A stretch of DNA of 24,193 nucleotides from Silene noctiflora. Lineage: Eukaryota; Streptophyta; Magnoliopsida; Caryophyllales; Caryophyllaceae. This document shows, in pieces, positions 1 through 9,449 of this stretch; position 1 is the first letter of the stretch; every line of letters begins with the position of its first letter. The notes beneath the pieces are model-generated. The model saw nothing but the letters and a program-made list of their open reading frames with translations. It was not told the origin of the DNA and ran no database searches. Where the stretch lies: contig VHZZ01004576.1 of NCBI GenBank assembly GCA_009801015.1, positions 74,715-98,907 of the forward strand, in the 5' to 3' direction. Both the position numbers and the translations under genes were made by a program.

Positions 1-227
1 CATATATATAATAACTTTAAAGACAACAACGAAAACAGGTAGCGATCCCATGACACACCCATAGTGACCAGTTCGAAGTTATAAGGGCGAGTTCGCGACA
101 TTGGAACGTCTCCCAAGTCTTTGCATTAGCTCCTAATAACTCTTACCCGGGTTTATTTTAGTTTGACTCCCTATTTTCATTAGATTCATTGGTTACAGGT
201 TCCAAAATCATTGCTCTGATACCACTT
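1..227 (-). mobile_element. Leader/internal start of a minus-strand LTR retrotransposon (runs off left edge)
   Basis: The primer-binding site lies at 213-224: minus strand TGGTATCAGAGC, complementary to the 3' end of initiator tRNA-Met, three bases from the LTR end at 228. The sequence from 212 down to 1 is therefore the untranslated leader, with gag/pol expected beyond the left edge. No coding segment of the element is visible here, so Ty1/copia versus Ty3/gypsy cannot be decided. Confidence 0.75.
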
Positions 228-1579
228 TGTAACACCCTCATTTACCAAGGTGTTTTACCAAGACCATCTTAGCATATAAAGGCGTTACTATCTCCGTTGC
301 CCGAGGTATAGTAGATCAAAAGAAACCATTAAGAAACAACATTTAATGTATAAAATTTAAGTGATACAAAACCAAAGCCAAAACTCCTCAATTGGAGGTA
401 CAAATGTCTCAAAACCAAAGTACCAAAATCAGAATACCAAAAGTATTAAAACCAACTATCAAAACACAACGGAAACAAGCTACACAACTCAGTGATGACT
501 CCATCCCCAGCAGCCCGCGAATACTCCAAGTTATACCTGTCAATCAACTGCTCACCACCCCCGAATGGATCATCACAAATACAAAAACCTAACGGGGTCA
601 GTTACTGTATAACACAAAAAATCAAACATAATATCACATCACATTCCTCCAACAACACCAACACCAACACCATACATCCGACTACACCTCAAGTATGTAG
701 CCCTACCAGTGGGGACCGCAACCTTTACCACCTAAGCCCCGCTAACATCATAGAGCGCAAACCCATGATCCTTAATGTGTACATTCCCCTTGTGACGGGA
801 ACCACAAGAGGCAAACAAGGGCATGAAGCCATTCTCGCAAATGAACTCCACTCAGCCAAGGGCGCACCTCGCAAACCACATACATTAACATAACCACAAC
901 AATAATCACACCAGCATAATAAAATAACCAACATCTTAATCATACTCATATACACATCGTCACATATAAAATAACCGAGTAGGGAAAACCCTACCTGAGA
1001 CGGAAGCACTGATCAACAATCACAAGTAGCGAATCAAAAGCGTTCTTCTACGAAATCACCTCCTATAAACACATAATCATATAATTATAATCTAATCAAC
1101 ATAAATACTCTCAAATCTCCAATTTATCCAATTAGGGTTTTAAACAACATTACTTAATTAACATAAAATTGATACACAAGTCTTACCCTCGAAGGGACGA
1201 TCGCAACGATATCAAAAGCCCCGAAATACGATGAACATACGCCTTGATTTGAAAGTAAAAGGCATAATAGATCTAGTTTTGTTTGAGCGATGTGAAAGTT
1301 TGTATCGTAAAAGTAAAACTGATGTGAAAAGGTGCGTTAATAATATAAAACAAATTCTCCCCTTTTACCTTAAATCAAACCGGGTAAAACCCGTAACTGG
1401 CAGCTACTCGGTCGAGTAACTAACGTACTCAATCGAGTAACGCCTACTCGATCGAGTTGGCTCAAATCGGTCGAGTACCTAACGAGCAGAACACTGTTTA
1501 GACTCTGATTCTTACTTACTCGACATAGTACCCTCAACTCGATAGAGTACTCAAAGGTTCTAAAACACGGTGTATTACA
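228..1579 (-). repeat. 5' LTR of the left-edge retrotransposon (1352 bp)
   Basis: On the plus strand it starts TGTAACACCC and ends GTATTACA, the TG...CA boundaries of an LTR, with the primer-binding site abutting at 213-224. It is homologous along its length to the solo LTR at 6233-7564; shared blocks include GGGGACCGCA, CACCTAAGCCCCGCT and GAGTAGGGAAA. The right part (about 1400-1550, the U3 side on the minus strand) holds repeated ACTCG-NN-CGAGT palindromes. ORFs of 60-130 codons inside it are spurious. Confidence 0.85.
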
Positions 1580-1781
1580 GGTTTGGGATGGGTTAGTGGG
1601 TCGGGCCTTTGTATTTTTCTTAAAAAACCTTGTCCATACCCGCTCATTTAGCCGGCGAGATGGGTTGGGTTTAATGGACGGGACGACCCATGAACAACTC
1701 TAGTTTCTAGTGCATTATATGGTATGTTAGTTAGCTGAAAGGTCTAAATTATAATCAAGTTTGTTACTTTTGTACCTTGGT
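1580..1781. other. Degenerate TE-like spacer with GGGTCGGG motifs
   Basis: The first ~120 bases contain GGGTCGGGC, GGGTTGGGTTTAATGGACGGG and ACCCATGAACAACTCTAG. Such GGTCGGG-rich ends with ATGAACA...CTA termini resemble subterminal regions of plant hAT elements. Only one end is seen because the neighbouring LTR starts at 1579. Low-confidence classification. Confidence 0.3.
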
Positions 1782-1790
1782 TTTATCTTT
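1782..1790. repeat. 9-bp target-site duplication, left (TTTATCTTT)
   Basis: Direct repeat flanking the Mutator-like element, identical to 4257-4265. Confidence 0.85.
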
Positions 1791-1868
1791 GGATTATTTA
1801 ATAAGAATACTCTAAACTATTGGCGATCTTCCCAAAATACTCTGAACTTCAATTTAACTCAGAATATA

Positions 1869-3324
1869 TGATAGGCTATTGCACACCTATCAAAGATAAA
1901 TACCCTAGTAACAAATGAATGTAGTAATAGGGATAAAACACAAGGAGACGGGAGTTGCTAAATAAGTTGTCATAGGGTGAATTCTATCTAGGTCGATTCG
2001 ATTGTTCGATTGGTTTGATTGGTAAAAACTTGTAAATAAAATGATGTAAACAATAATGAAAAAAGAGTCTGGGGAAGTCGGGTCACACATGAAAATATGT
2101 AAAAGCTCATGTCAAACTAGAAATAGATAAAATCGTTAATTGTTTAGGCTTAAAGACAACCACCTCTCGACCTTATTGTCAACCATAGAACGAGTCCTAA
2201 AGAGCTCTCGCTATGGCTAGGTCGGTCTACTAAAACATGCTTAGTCTCATTCATTTTCATTCCTCTCGACTTATAAAAATGGACTAAAAAATTTAATCTA
2301 AGATAATGATCAATTATCAAAGATTAACAAAACAATGCAAGCATGTTATAGAAACAAAAAATCGATATTAAATCATCCTATTTCAACAATTGCAAATATT
2401 ATTTATGCATAGCTCCTGTAATCCCTAGACAAAGGAACTACTCTTGCATAAGGAAAATTAAACTAATGAGAAATGATATAATAAACATGAACATACTAAC
2501 TAGTAATCGAAATGACAAATGAATAACAAAAGTAATACTAGAGATGAAATTACCTTACTAATGGAAAGAGAACTTGAAAATGAAAACTATTATAACTTGA
2601 AATATAACTTTGAATATAACTTGATATTGCTAAAGGAATTTTTTGTAATAACTAAAGAAAATTAAACTATTCTAAGATAATCTAATGACTAAAAATTGGA
2701 AAGAAAAATGAAGTATAAAGGTGTAGAGATATGTAGAGAGGTCTCCCAAATGTCGGATTCAACACCCCTTATATAGGAATAAGGGGATGAAACAGAAATG
2801 ACTTAAATGAAGGTGACCCCGATTGGGGTCACCCAACCCCTATCGGGGTCGTGTGATTTCTAATTTATTCTCTTAATTCCGTCTTAATTCTCATAGGGAA
2901 TCCAATGTTCCGTCTTAATGCTCCTTAATTCCTCCGTCTAAATGCTCAATTGGGAATCTTAAGCTTGCAACATCACTTTATTATTTCGACTTTACTTGGG
3001 CTTCATTTTCATTTTCGTACTTGTGTACCAACCCGAGTTAGCTTCGTGCTCGGGATTTTCCAATTTTTCCCAAAATGCCCCTATACTTCCCGGAACGCCT
3101 TTGCATGGTCATCAAGACTTGCTCTTATTAGCTTCGTGGACTTATGTGATTGGTAATTTGACGGGAAAAAGCTACGGAATGCTTCATTACCTACAAAATG
3201 GAACGAATACGAGCAAAACCACTAGAACACGTAATTAGCTCACAAATACACTTATAAAAATGAAATAATCAAATAAAACTGAGCTAAAGTAGGGGATTAA
3301 ACTATATATAAAATGGACCTGGCA
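1869..3324 (-). mobile_element. Solo LTR (1456 bp) inserted in the left terminal repeat of the MULE
   Basis: On the plus strand it starts TGATAGG and ends CCTGGCA, and is flanked by ATATA at 1864-1868 and 3325-3329, a perfect 5-bp target duplication. Deleting the LTR and one duplication restores the MULE terminal repeat. The minus strand carries a promoter-like TCCTATATAAGGGG (about 2763-2776), preceded by GTGACCCC/GGGGTCAC inverted repeats near 2812-2831, which fits a U3/R region on the minus strand. The last bases on that strand form a small hairpin (TGATAGG...CCTATCA, 1869-1892). No primer-binding site, polypurine tract or internal region adjoins it, so it is a solo LTR. The superfamily is not determined. 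Confidence 0.8.
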
Positions 3325-3329
3325 ATATA

Positions 3330-4179
3330 CCATGCAATTACCCTTTTCTTCTCGTATTGCAATTGCCTCATTTTTAACCTGTAAAATCAAGTTAAAAGTC
3401 ATGTGGGTTGCGGTGGATCCCACTGCCATCGCTACATACCACAATCACTATCTTCTTCTTCTCCATTCACACCATAACAACCGCATAAACCACCTCCTAG
3501 CTACGCCCCACCACCATCACTACACGTCTACACCCTTGCTTTAACGCACCACCCACGCCACACTTAACCACCAACTGCTCCAATCACGCATGTTTCTCCA
3601 CCAATTGCACCATTTACGCCAAGTTTCTCTACCTCTATGGCCACTCATAAACATTACTTCTTCTGATTAAACCCCGAATACCCATTCACATCACGTATCT
3701 CCACCACCATTCACACATCCAACACCACATCGAGCCATATCGTTGACTCGTTTTCTCCATTGCCTCACTTTTCTTTCCTGTTTATAAGCCAAATGTAACA
3801 GCCTGCCCTTTCTTTTGTCGTCGATTACCACAACTCTAGCCTCGTGTGTCTCAACTCTTCACCTTCGTCATCGTTGTCCTTCCCTACTCCTACAATCAGG
3901 TAAACCCTAGATCCCCAAATTAATTTAGGGTAATGTTAATTTGGGTTTTTGGGGGTTATGGGATGCCGTTATGGTTGTCAGCGGAGGTATGGAGGCGCCG
4001 AAGGTCATTAATTAAATTAGGATAGGTGGTTATGGTGGATGGTAGAGGTTGTGGTGTTGGTTATGGGGTGATAGATAAGGGTTTGGTGGGTTATGAGAAG
4101 AGATAAGGGAAAGGTGACTTGCTAAAGAGGTAGACGGTCATTGAGTGTATTATGAGAAGAGGGAGGTAGTTGTATGGTA
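3330..4179. other. Internal region of the MULE
   Basis: The first and last ~40 bases are the inner parts of the terminal repeats. The middle (about 3400-3900) is rich in CACCACCA/CTTCTTCT-type sequence. At 3900 CAATCAG is followed by GTAAACCCTAGATCCCC, which looks like a plant 5' UTR exon-intron junction on the plus strand. It could be a captured host gene fragment (Pack-MULE), but I find no recognisable coding segment. Confidence 0.35.
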
Positions 4180-4256
4180 TATTGTGAGTTAAACCGAAAT
4201 TCAGAGTATATTTGAGAAAACCACCAATAGTTCAGAGTATTCTTATTAAATAATCC

Positions 4257-4265
4257 TTTATCTTT
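4257..4265. repeat. 9-bp target-site duplication, right (TTTATCTTT)
   Basis: Right copy of the duplication, directly after the terminal AATAATCC of the element. Confidence 0.85.
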
Positions 4266-5014
4266 TGATCCCTCGAACGTTAAAACCCTTTAAAGAAGGG
4301 GTTAGCTTCTAGACAGTTGAATTTCCTTCAAACGACTCTCCATTATTTTAAATGTGATTGGACCAAAATAATAAGGATGTTACTCGTGAGCTTCATGTTG
4401 TGGTTGATCGATTAGCTCTTATTTCCATAAAAAAAGGGGAAGATTTATATGTTTGACCCCCTCAACATAGACAAGAAAAGAAAGAAACCCTTGCTTTCTC
4501 CTGCTTTAATTGATGACATTGTACTCGGATTTGTGCAAGATGTGCCTATGGTGTCTACTCTATGAGTAATAATGCGTCATATAATCCCTTGGATAATATG
4601 AGTGATCGTAACCTTTCTTCCTCGGCTAACCTACAATCTCTAAACTACGTTTTTTACCAATAAGATGCGACCTTAAAATAATTACAGTTATCTTCTAGAG
4701 ATTATGATTATTTGTTACGAGGCTAGAATCAACCACTCTTTAATTTCATCCTAGATCATTGTCATACATCAAGGTCCATCCCCTTGCTTCAAAAACCTTT
4801 ATTCAAACGGTAACTCATCACGATGAGTTTCATGGAAAGTAGAAGTTCCCACTTATTTGTCTGAGATAAGGTATACAAATATAGATTTTGAGCCAATTAT
4901 AAGTGTTGAGTTGATTTAAGAGGAGGTCGTTGTGTTCAAATAGATAAAAGGAAATGTCTAATGTTGGACTCTTCCCTGTTATTAAGATTTCGATGGTTCA
5001 GTTTCGGTTTGCAA
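4266..5014. other. Unassigned intergenic sequence
   Basis: No long ORF, RNA gene or terminal repeat was recognised. The composition is ordinary for a plant intergenic region. Confidence 0.5.
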
Positions 5015-5045
5015 CTAGTTTTATACCCGTGCACAAAATGCACGG
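5015..5045 (-). mobile_element. Helitron 3' terminus (copy 1)
   Basis: On the minus strand a 7-bp-stem hairpin (CCGTGCA...TGCACGG, 5027-5045) is followed by GTATAAAA and terminal CTAG (5015-5018), preceded on the plus strand by A. A hairpin about 10 bases before CTRR, inserted between A and T, is the hallmark of a Helitron 3' end. The body must lie to the right, in the AT-rich sequence after 5045. The 5' (TC) end was not located. Confidence 0.65.
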
Positions 5046-6094
5046 TTGCTTTTTCATTATGTTATGCAGTAGTAAATGTCCGTTGATCCTTTTATACTTA
5101 CCCGTAATTTTTTTTTACTAATATTTGAACGATACGTTGTATATATAACAACGACATACAGTGTTAAAGTTTCCAAATTGTGCAAATATAATTCCACGTG
5201 ATTAATAGTTCAATTGTTATACTAAGTAAAACGGTGTTCAAGATTTTTGTTATAATGAATATAAATAATCTAAATGTATTACAAATACTCGAGATTTCTT
5301 TGTATAAAATTTCTTTGTTGGTTATTTGATAATAAATTTAAATTATAATACATGAAATAATATTATATGAATAAAATTTAATGTTACGTCATAATTATAT
5401 GATTAACCTAGCTTTTCTATAATTATGTTTGTAAAGATCAAGTTAATTAAAGTGAAGCTAAATTTAATATCAAGTTAACGGTCTAACAGCGTAACTAAAT
5501 TCGCCCAAATACCAACCAAATCAAACAAAATCATCGCAAATGGACATAATGAAAGTATTAAAAATTAAAGGTAATCAATCAACCCGCGTTGGGTTAGAAA
5601 GTTCATTTTTATGTATAGTTTTTTTTTTTTGTTTATTTGTAAATTAGTGTTTTTAATTGCTTAATTTATTATTATTGAACATAAAAAAAATAAGGAAAAT
5701 TGGTATTGGTATTGTATACGCCAAGACTTACATAAACAAATTTGATCAAGAAATGTAAAGCAAAAGAAAGCGAGTAATTAAATAAGGTCAATGAGCATGG
5801 GGGGTCCTACAAAAAAAAGGCGTTTCAATTCCCAAAATTGTTGGACCAATATAATCTCTTTAAAAAGACTTGGCTTTTATACAAGAGCATTTGAGCAAGA
5901 ATTGTATTTAGCCGCAACATGGATCGGATCATTCCCATAACCTATGTAAAAAGGATCGGGTGTTTGCTAACTTGACTGTTGTTGCGGTTAAGAGGCCTAA
6001 AGAAAGGAGGCTCCCCTGCTACAGTTTGACGACCATTATGGCTTATAGAGTTTATATTGTACTCTTTTAGATAAATACAGAAGACCTAGAAAGC

Positions 6095-6138
<44 letters not shown>

Positions 6139-6232
6139 ACCTCAATCACAATCACATAACAGATACCATTTCTTGTCGACATATTAAAAGAGAATTGATC
6201 ACTTCATAAATCGAGGAGCTAATCGTCCTTAA
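5046..6232. other. AT-rich sequence, probably partly Helitron body, with a poly-A tract
   Basis: Contains no ORF worth calling. It presumably includes the body of the Helitron ending at 5015. The segment ahead of the poly-A tract (about 5880-6095) is less AT-rich and may be a retro-inserted fragment, but I recognise no gene. Confidence 0.35.
6096..6136. repeat. Poly-A tract, 41 bases
   Basis: An uninterrupted run of A, preceded by CCTAGAAAGCC. It could be the tail of a non-LTR retroelement or retrocopy on the plus strand, or a mononucleotide repeat. No clear target duplication was found around it. Confidence 0.7.
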
Positions 6233-7564
6233 TGTAACACCCCATACCCCCAAAGCACCTTACCAAGGGCTACCTCAAGATATGAAAGTTCTACCATCTC
6301 GGTTACCCGAGGTAGTGTACATCACAGAAACCATAATGAAACATAATTTAAAGTTTACTTATAAAATTACAAGTCTCCAAAAGAAAGAATACAAACCCAA
6401 AACCAAAACTGTGATATAAGGTAAAACAACGCCATGCGGGAAAAGCTAAGCTACAAAAGAACTGGTGATGACTACACCATGTTGCCAACCCCGCAGCAAC
6501 ATCAACAACAATAACCATCATCACCTGCTAAGTCAACTGCTCACCATCCCCGAATAGATCACCGCAGTTTTGAAAACATAAACGGGGTCAGTCAACCATA
6601 CAACAAAATGAAACAATAACATAAACATAAACATCCAATGTAACCACAACCACCACCTCGAAACCCCATAGTAACCAGTAACTGGCTACACACCACACTC
6701 CGAGTTGTGTAGCCCTGCCAGATTACCCATCGCAACAGGTAATCCTCGCTGCCAGTGGGGACCGCAGCCGTACCACCTAAGCCCCGCTCAACGCATGAGC
6801 GAAACCAAGTCCATTAATGTGCACATCCCCCTTGCGTCGAGACCCGTAAGAGGCAAACAATGAGAGTGAGTCCATTTCTCGCAGTGGCTCACAAATCCAC
6901 AACAACCACCAATCTCGACCATAATACCATCACATCAATATAATCCAATCATAGCTAATCATAAAGATCGTCACGTTGCAATACACATTATTCAACAATC
7001 AACTGAGTAGGGAAACCCTACCTTTTCGCAATCCAAGCACACATAAGCAATCGCAATAACAATCCTCCATGAAACCGTCACCTACAAATAATTATCACAT
7101 ACTAATTACTAACTACCCTTCATTAAACGATCTAGTATACTCCATTACTAATTCGCCCAAATTAGGGCTTGTACAAACTGAAACAATAAACTGATTAAAG
7201 ACTAGAAACTTACTAACATGATTGGTACGGAAACGAGAGATCCGGAACCCACATAGCTTAATCATTGCTTAGGGATTGATGAAGATGATTAGAGAGAGTT
7301 TAGAGAGTGTTTAGGTTTTTATAAAATGAATTAGAAACTGACGGAATGTTTTAAATACCTCTCTAATCATTTTAATCAAAACCGCGCCATTAATCCGTTT
7401 CAGACCGGACATTCGACTGAGTACGCTCCACTCGACCGAGTGTCCCCTAAACTCGGCCGATTACACTCAAGGCAGTAGCCTGCTTAAAACGTACAAGACA
7501 CTTACTCGGCCGAGTACAAACCACTCGACCGAGTACACAAGAACTAGAAAAGCGTAGTATTACA
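6233..7564 (-). mobile_element. Solo LTR (1332 bp), same family as the left-edge element
   Basis: Starts TGTAACACCCC, ends AGTATTACA, and is flanked by identical CTTAA at 6228-6232 and 7565-7569, a perfect 5-bp target duplication. It shares many blocks with the LTR at 228-1579 in the same order and the same orientation (minus, judged from the other copy's primer-binding site). No primer-binding site adjoins its left end, so it is a recombined solo LTR. Repeated ACTCGNCCGAGT palindromes lie at about 7415-7535. Confidence 0.88.
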
Positions 7565-7569
7565 CTTAA

Positions 7570-8573
7570 TTTGTCAAATTGGTTTTGAGACGGAAACTCT
7601 TTGTCATAGTCGTTCGAAGCGGCGATTTGTTAAGACACAAATCCAACAACCACGTACTTTATCTTAAATTCCAATTTTAAATAATATTAAAATGTACCAT
7701 TCAGTTGCGCTCTCTCATCTTCTATTAAAACACTCACGCCGGGTATAATAAAATACTATGTTGTCTAAGTATGTATTTGTAACCTTGTTCTTCTATATAT
7801 TAGTGTGATCCCAGCCTCTCTTACTAGCCAAGTAGCCATATATTTACCTTTCAATAATATATTTTCACAACAAATAAAAATGTGAATAAATAATTGAGAC
7901 TGGGCCTCGAGTAGTATATCAGTATGCACATAAAACAATTTACATATACGGCAGTATGCATTCATGCAGAGTAACAACAATACATACTCCGTACAAAGCG
8001 TAAATACATTAACGTTTCTAGCTTTCTGCCCTTCATTAACACTATAGAAAACTTCTTATGCAATAGTGAATACAATATGATACGAATATAGTCATATACA
8101 TGTATGATATACATTTCCAACGGATCCAAATTCCCAAAATATAACTATTTTACAAACCATAGTATATAAATATAATATATACACAAATTCAAGTTCATTT
8201 TTGAAATAGCTACCTTACAATGACTATATATATGACATCTTCTACCCCAACAATTGCATAATATATGCCTTGTTCTTATCATCCTATCTACTTCCATTCA
8301 CCAAATATAATCAAAAGGAAACAAAAATTAAGAATTATTAATGATTTAATTACCAATATACCAATAATATTCATAACCCTAAGTATAAATTAAACCTATA
8401 CCAATACCCCTTATCAAATTCTTAATTTTCCCTTTCTTTTGTTTTTATCATGATGTGGATATGAGTTTTCCATTCGACAACAATAATTAATCGTAGTTCT
8501 TGACTACGCTTAGTTTCTGTTGAGTCCTCCGCAGCAGACCTGTTGAATCCTCAGACAAATTTGAAATGTGAAA
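7570..8573 (-). other. 3' UTR and downstream flank of the BLH1-type gene
   Basis: AT-rich sequence between the solo LTR and the TAG stop. The first few hundred bases next to the stop must include the 3' UTR. I could not place a clear poly-A signal: no AATAAA was found on the minus strand close to the stop. The short ORFs here lack codon structure or family resemblance. Confidence 0.4.
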
Positions 8574-9449
8574 CTAAGCGACGAAATCATGCAAGATTTG
8601 AGCAGCAAACCTCTTACGACTTTGAATGTCAATACTCTCGTATTCATTACTTGTTGGATGTGAAGTTTGTCCCATACGAATCCCACAAAAATCGGCCTCA
8701 CCCGGTCCAATGTCAAGCCGTCTTCCCAAGTCCATACCTTGATTAGGAAAGAAGTTTTGTTGATGATTATCAGACATTGAAAGATTGTCACCATGAGGAA
8801 GGCCTAGGGTTAATGAGACCCCGTTCCCATGGTAAGCCGGGTTGAGTTGTTCCGGGTTGAACCTTCCAATGTCATTGACAATGTAAGGATTGAACCCGAC
8901 TCCACCTGAACTGATCATCGAAGAATGATGCCTTGTGTGATCAATTGGCTTCATTTCCATATCCATCGACAAAATGCTACTCGGAGAGTTGTTAATGTCG
9001 GAGTTGCTTCGTTGTTTCTTTTGGCTACTTCTTGCCATTAAAGACTCCATGTCTGAGGATGAACCAATGAGAGTAAACCCTTGAGATTGCGACAAGCTCG
9101 AGATCATGTCGTTGGTGGTTTGGTGACTGTTGTGGTCATTTTGATTGGTTTGGATCATGCTAAACCCGCCATTATTATCTTCTTCTGGCTGTTGTGGTTC
9201 ATGTTGTTGCGGAATCATGGTTGTTTTGGTAGTGGTGGAATAATGGTCTTGGTTATGTTCATTTTTCGACGATGAACTACCAATGCCGCCATTATTATTG
9301 GTGGTTATCGTGGTGGTATTGGTGTTGGCATTGGTGTTTTCCTCGGAGGTGCCGCCGTTTTGCTCATGAGACTTCATCTCCTCCACGTACATTTCCTCCA
9401 CCATCGGCTTCCATAAGCGTACACGAGCATTGATAAACCAATTCGACAC
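8574..9449 (-). CDS. BLH1: BLH1-type gene, coding exon 4 with stop
   Basis: The acceptor AG is at 9451-9450 and the exon starts [21 protein letters not shown], the recognition helix of the homeodomain. It has 291 codons and ends with TAG at 8574-8576. After the homeodomain come Asn/Thr- and Gln-rich linkers, then [14 protein letters not shown] and the conserved terminal [17 protein letters not shown]. The first codon is GTG (Val434), an internal residue and not a start. Confidence 0.95.
   Translation of the reverse strand: MSNWFINARVRLWKPMVEEMYVEEMKSHEQNGGTSEENTNANTNTTTITTNNNGGIGSSSSKNEHNQDHYSTTTKTTMIPQQHEPQQPEEDNNGGFSMIQTNQNDHNSHQTTNDMISSLSQSQGFTLIGSSSDMESLMARSSQKKQRSNSDINNSPSSILSMDMEMKPIDHTRHHSSMISSGGVGFNPYIVNDIGRFNPEQLNPAYHGNGVSLTLGLPHGDNLSMSDNHQQNFFPNQGMDLGRRLDIGPGEADFCGIRMGQTSHPTSNEYESIDIQSRKRFAAQILHDFVA

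Larger units (their letters stand above)
1791..4256. mobile_element. Non-autonomous Mutator-like element (MULE) with nested solo LTR
   Basis: Both ends begin GGATTATTTAATAAGAATAC in inverted orientation (left from 1791, right from 4256). The element is bounded by identical 9-bp direct repeats TTTATCTTT at 1782-1790 and 4257-4265. Terminal repeats of about 78 bp or more with a 9-bp target duplication are typical of Mutator-like elements. Removing the nested LTR and its duplication leaves about 1005 bp, and the left terminal repeat then continues at 3330 (CCATGCAATTACCC versus CCATACAACTACC on the right), so the repeats are about 110 bp. No transposase ORF is present. Confidence 0.85.

Noticed and set aside
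213-224. tRNA gene suggested by TGGTATCAGAGC (also at 20078)
   Set aside because: Only the 12-base complement of the tRNA 3' end is present; it is the primer-binding site next to an LTR.
492-1009. ORFs of 94-133 codons near the left edge
   Set aside because: They lie inside a non-coding LTR, overlap on opposite strands, and are not preserved in the homologous LTR at 6233-7564.
1400-1560. CRISPR-like array from repeated ACTCG...CGAGT
   Set aside because: Units are short, unevenly spaced palindromes inside a plant LTR; no regular spacers or cas genes.
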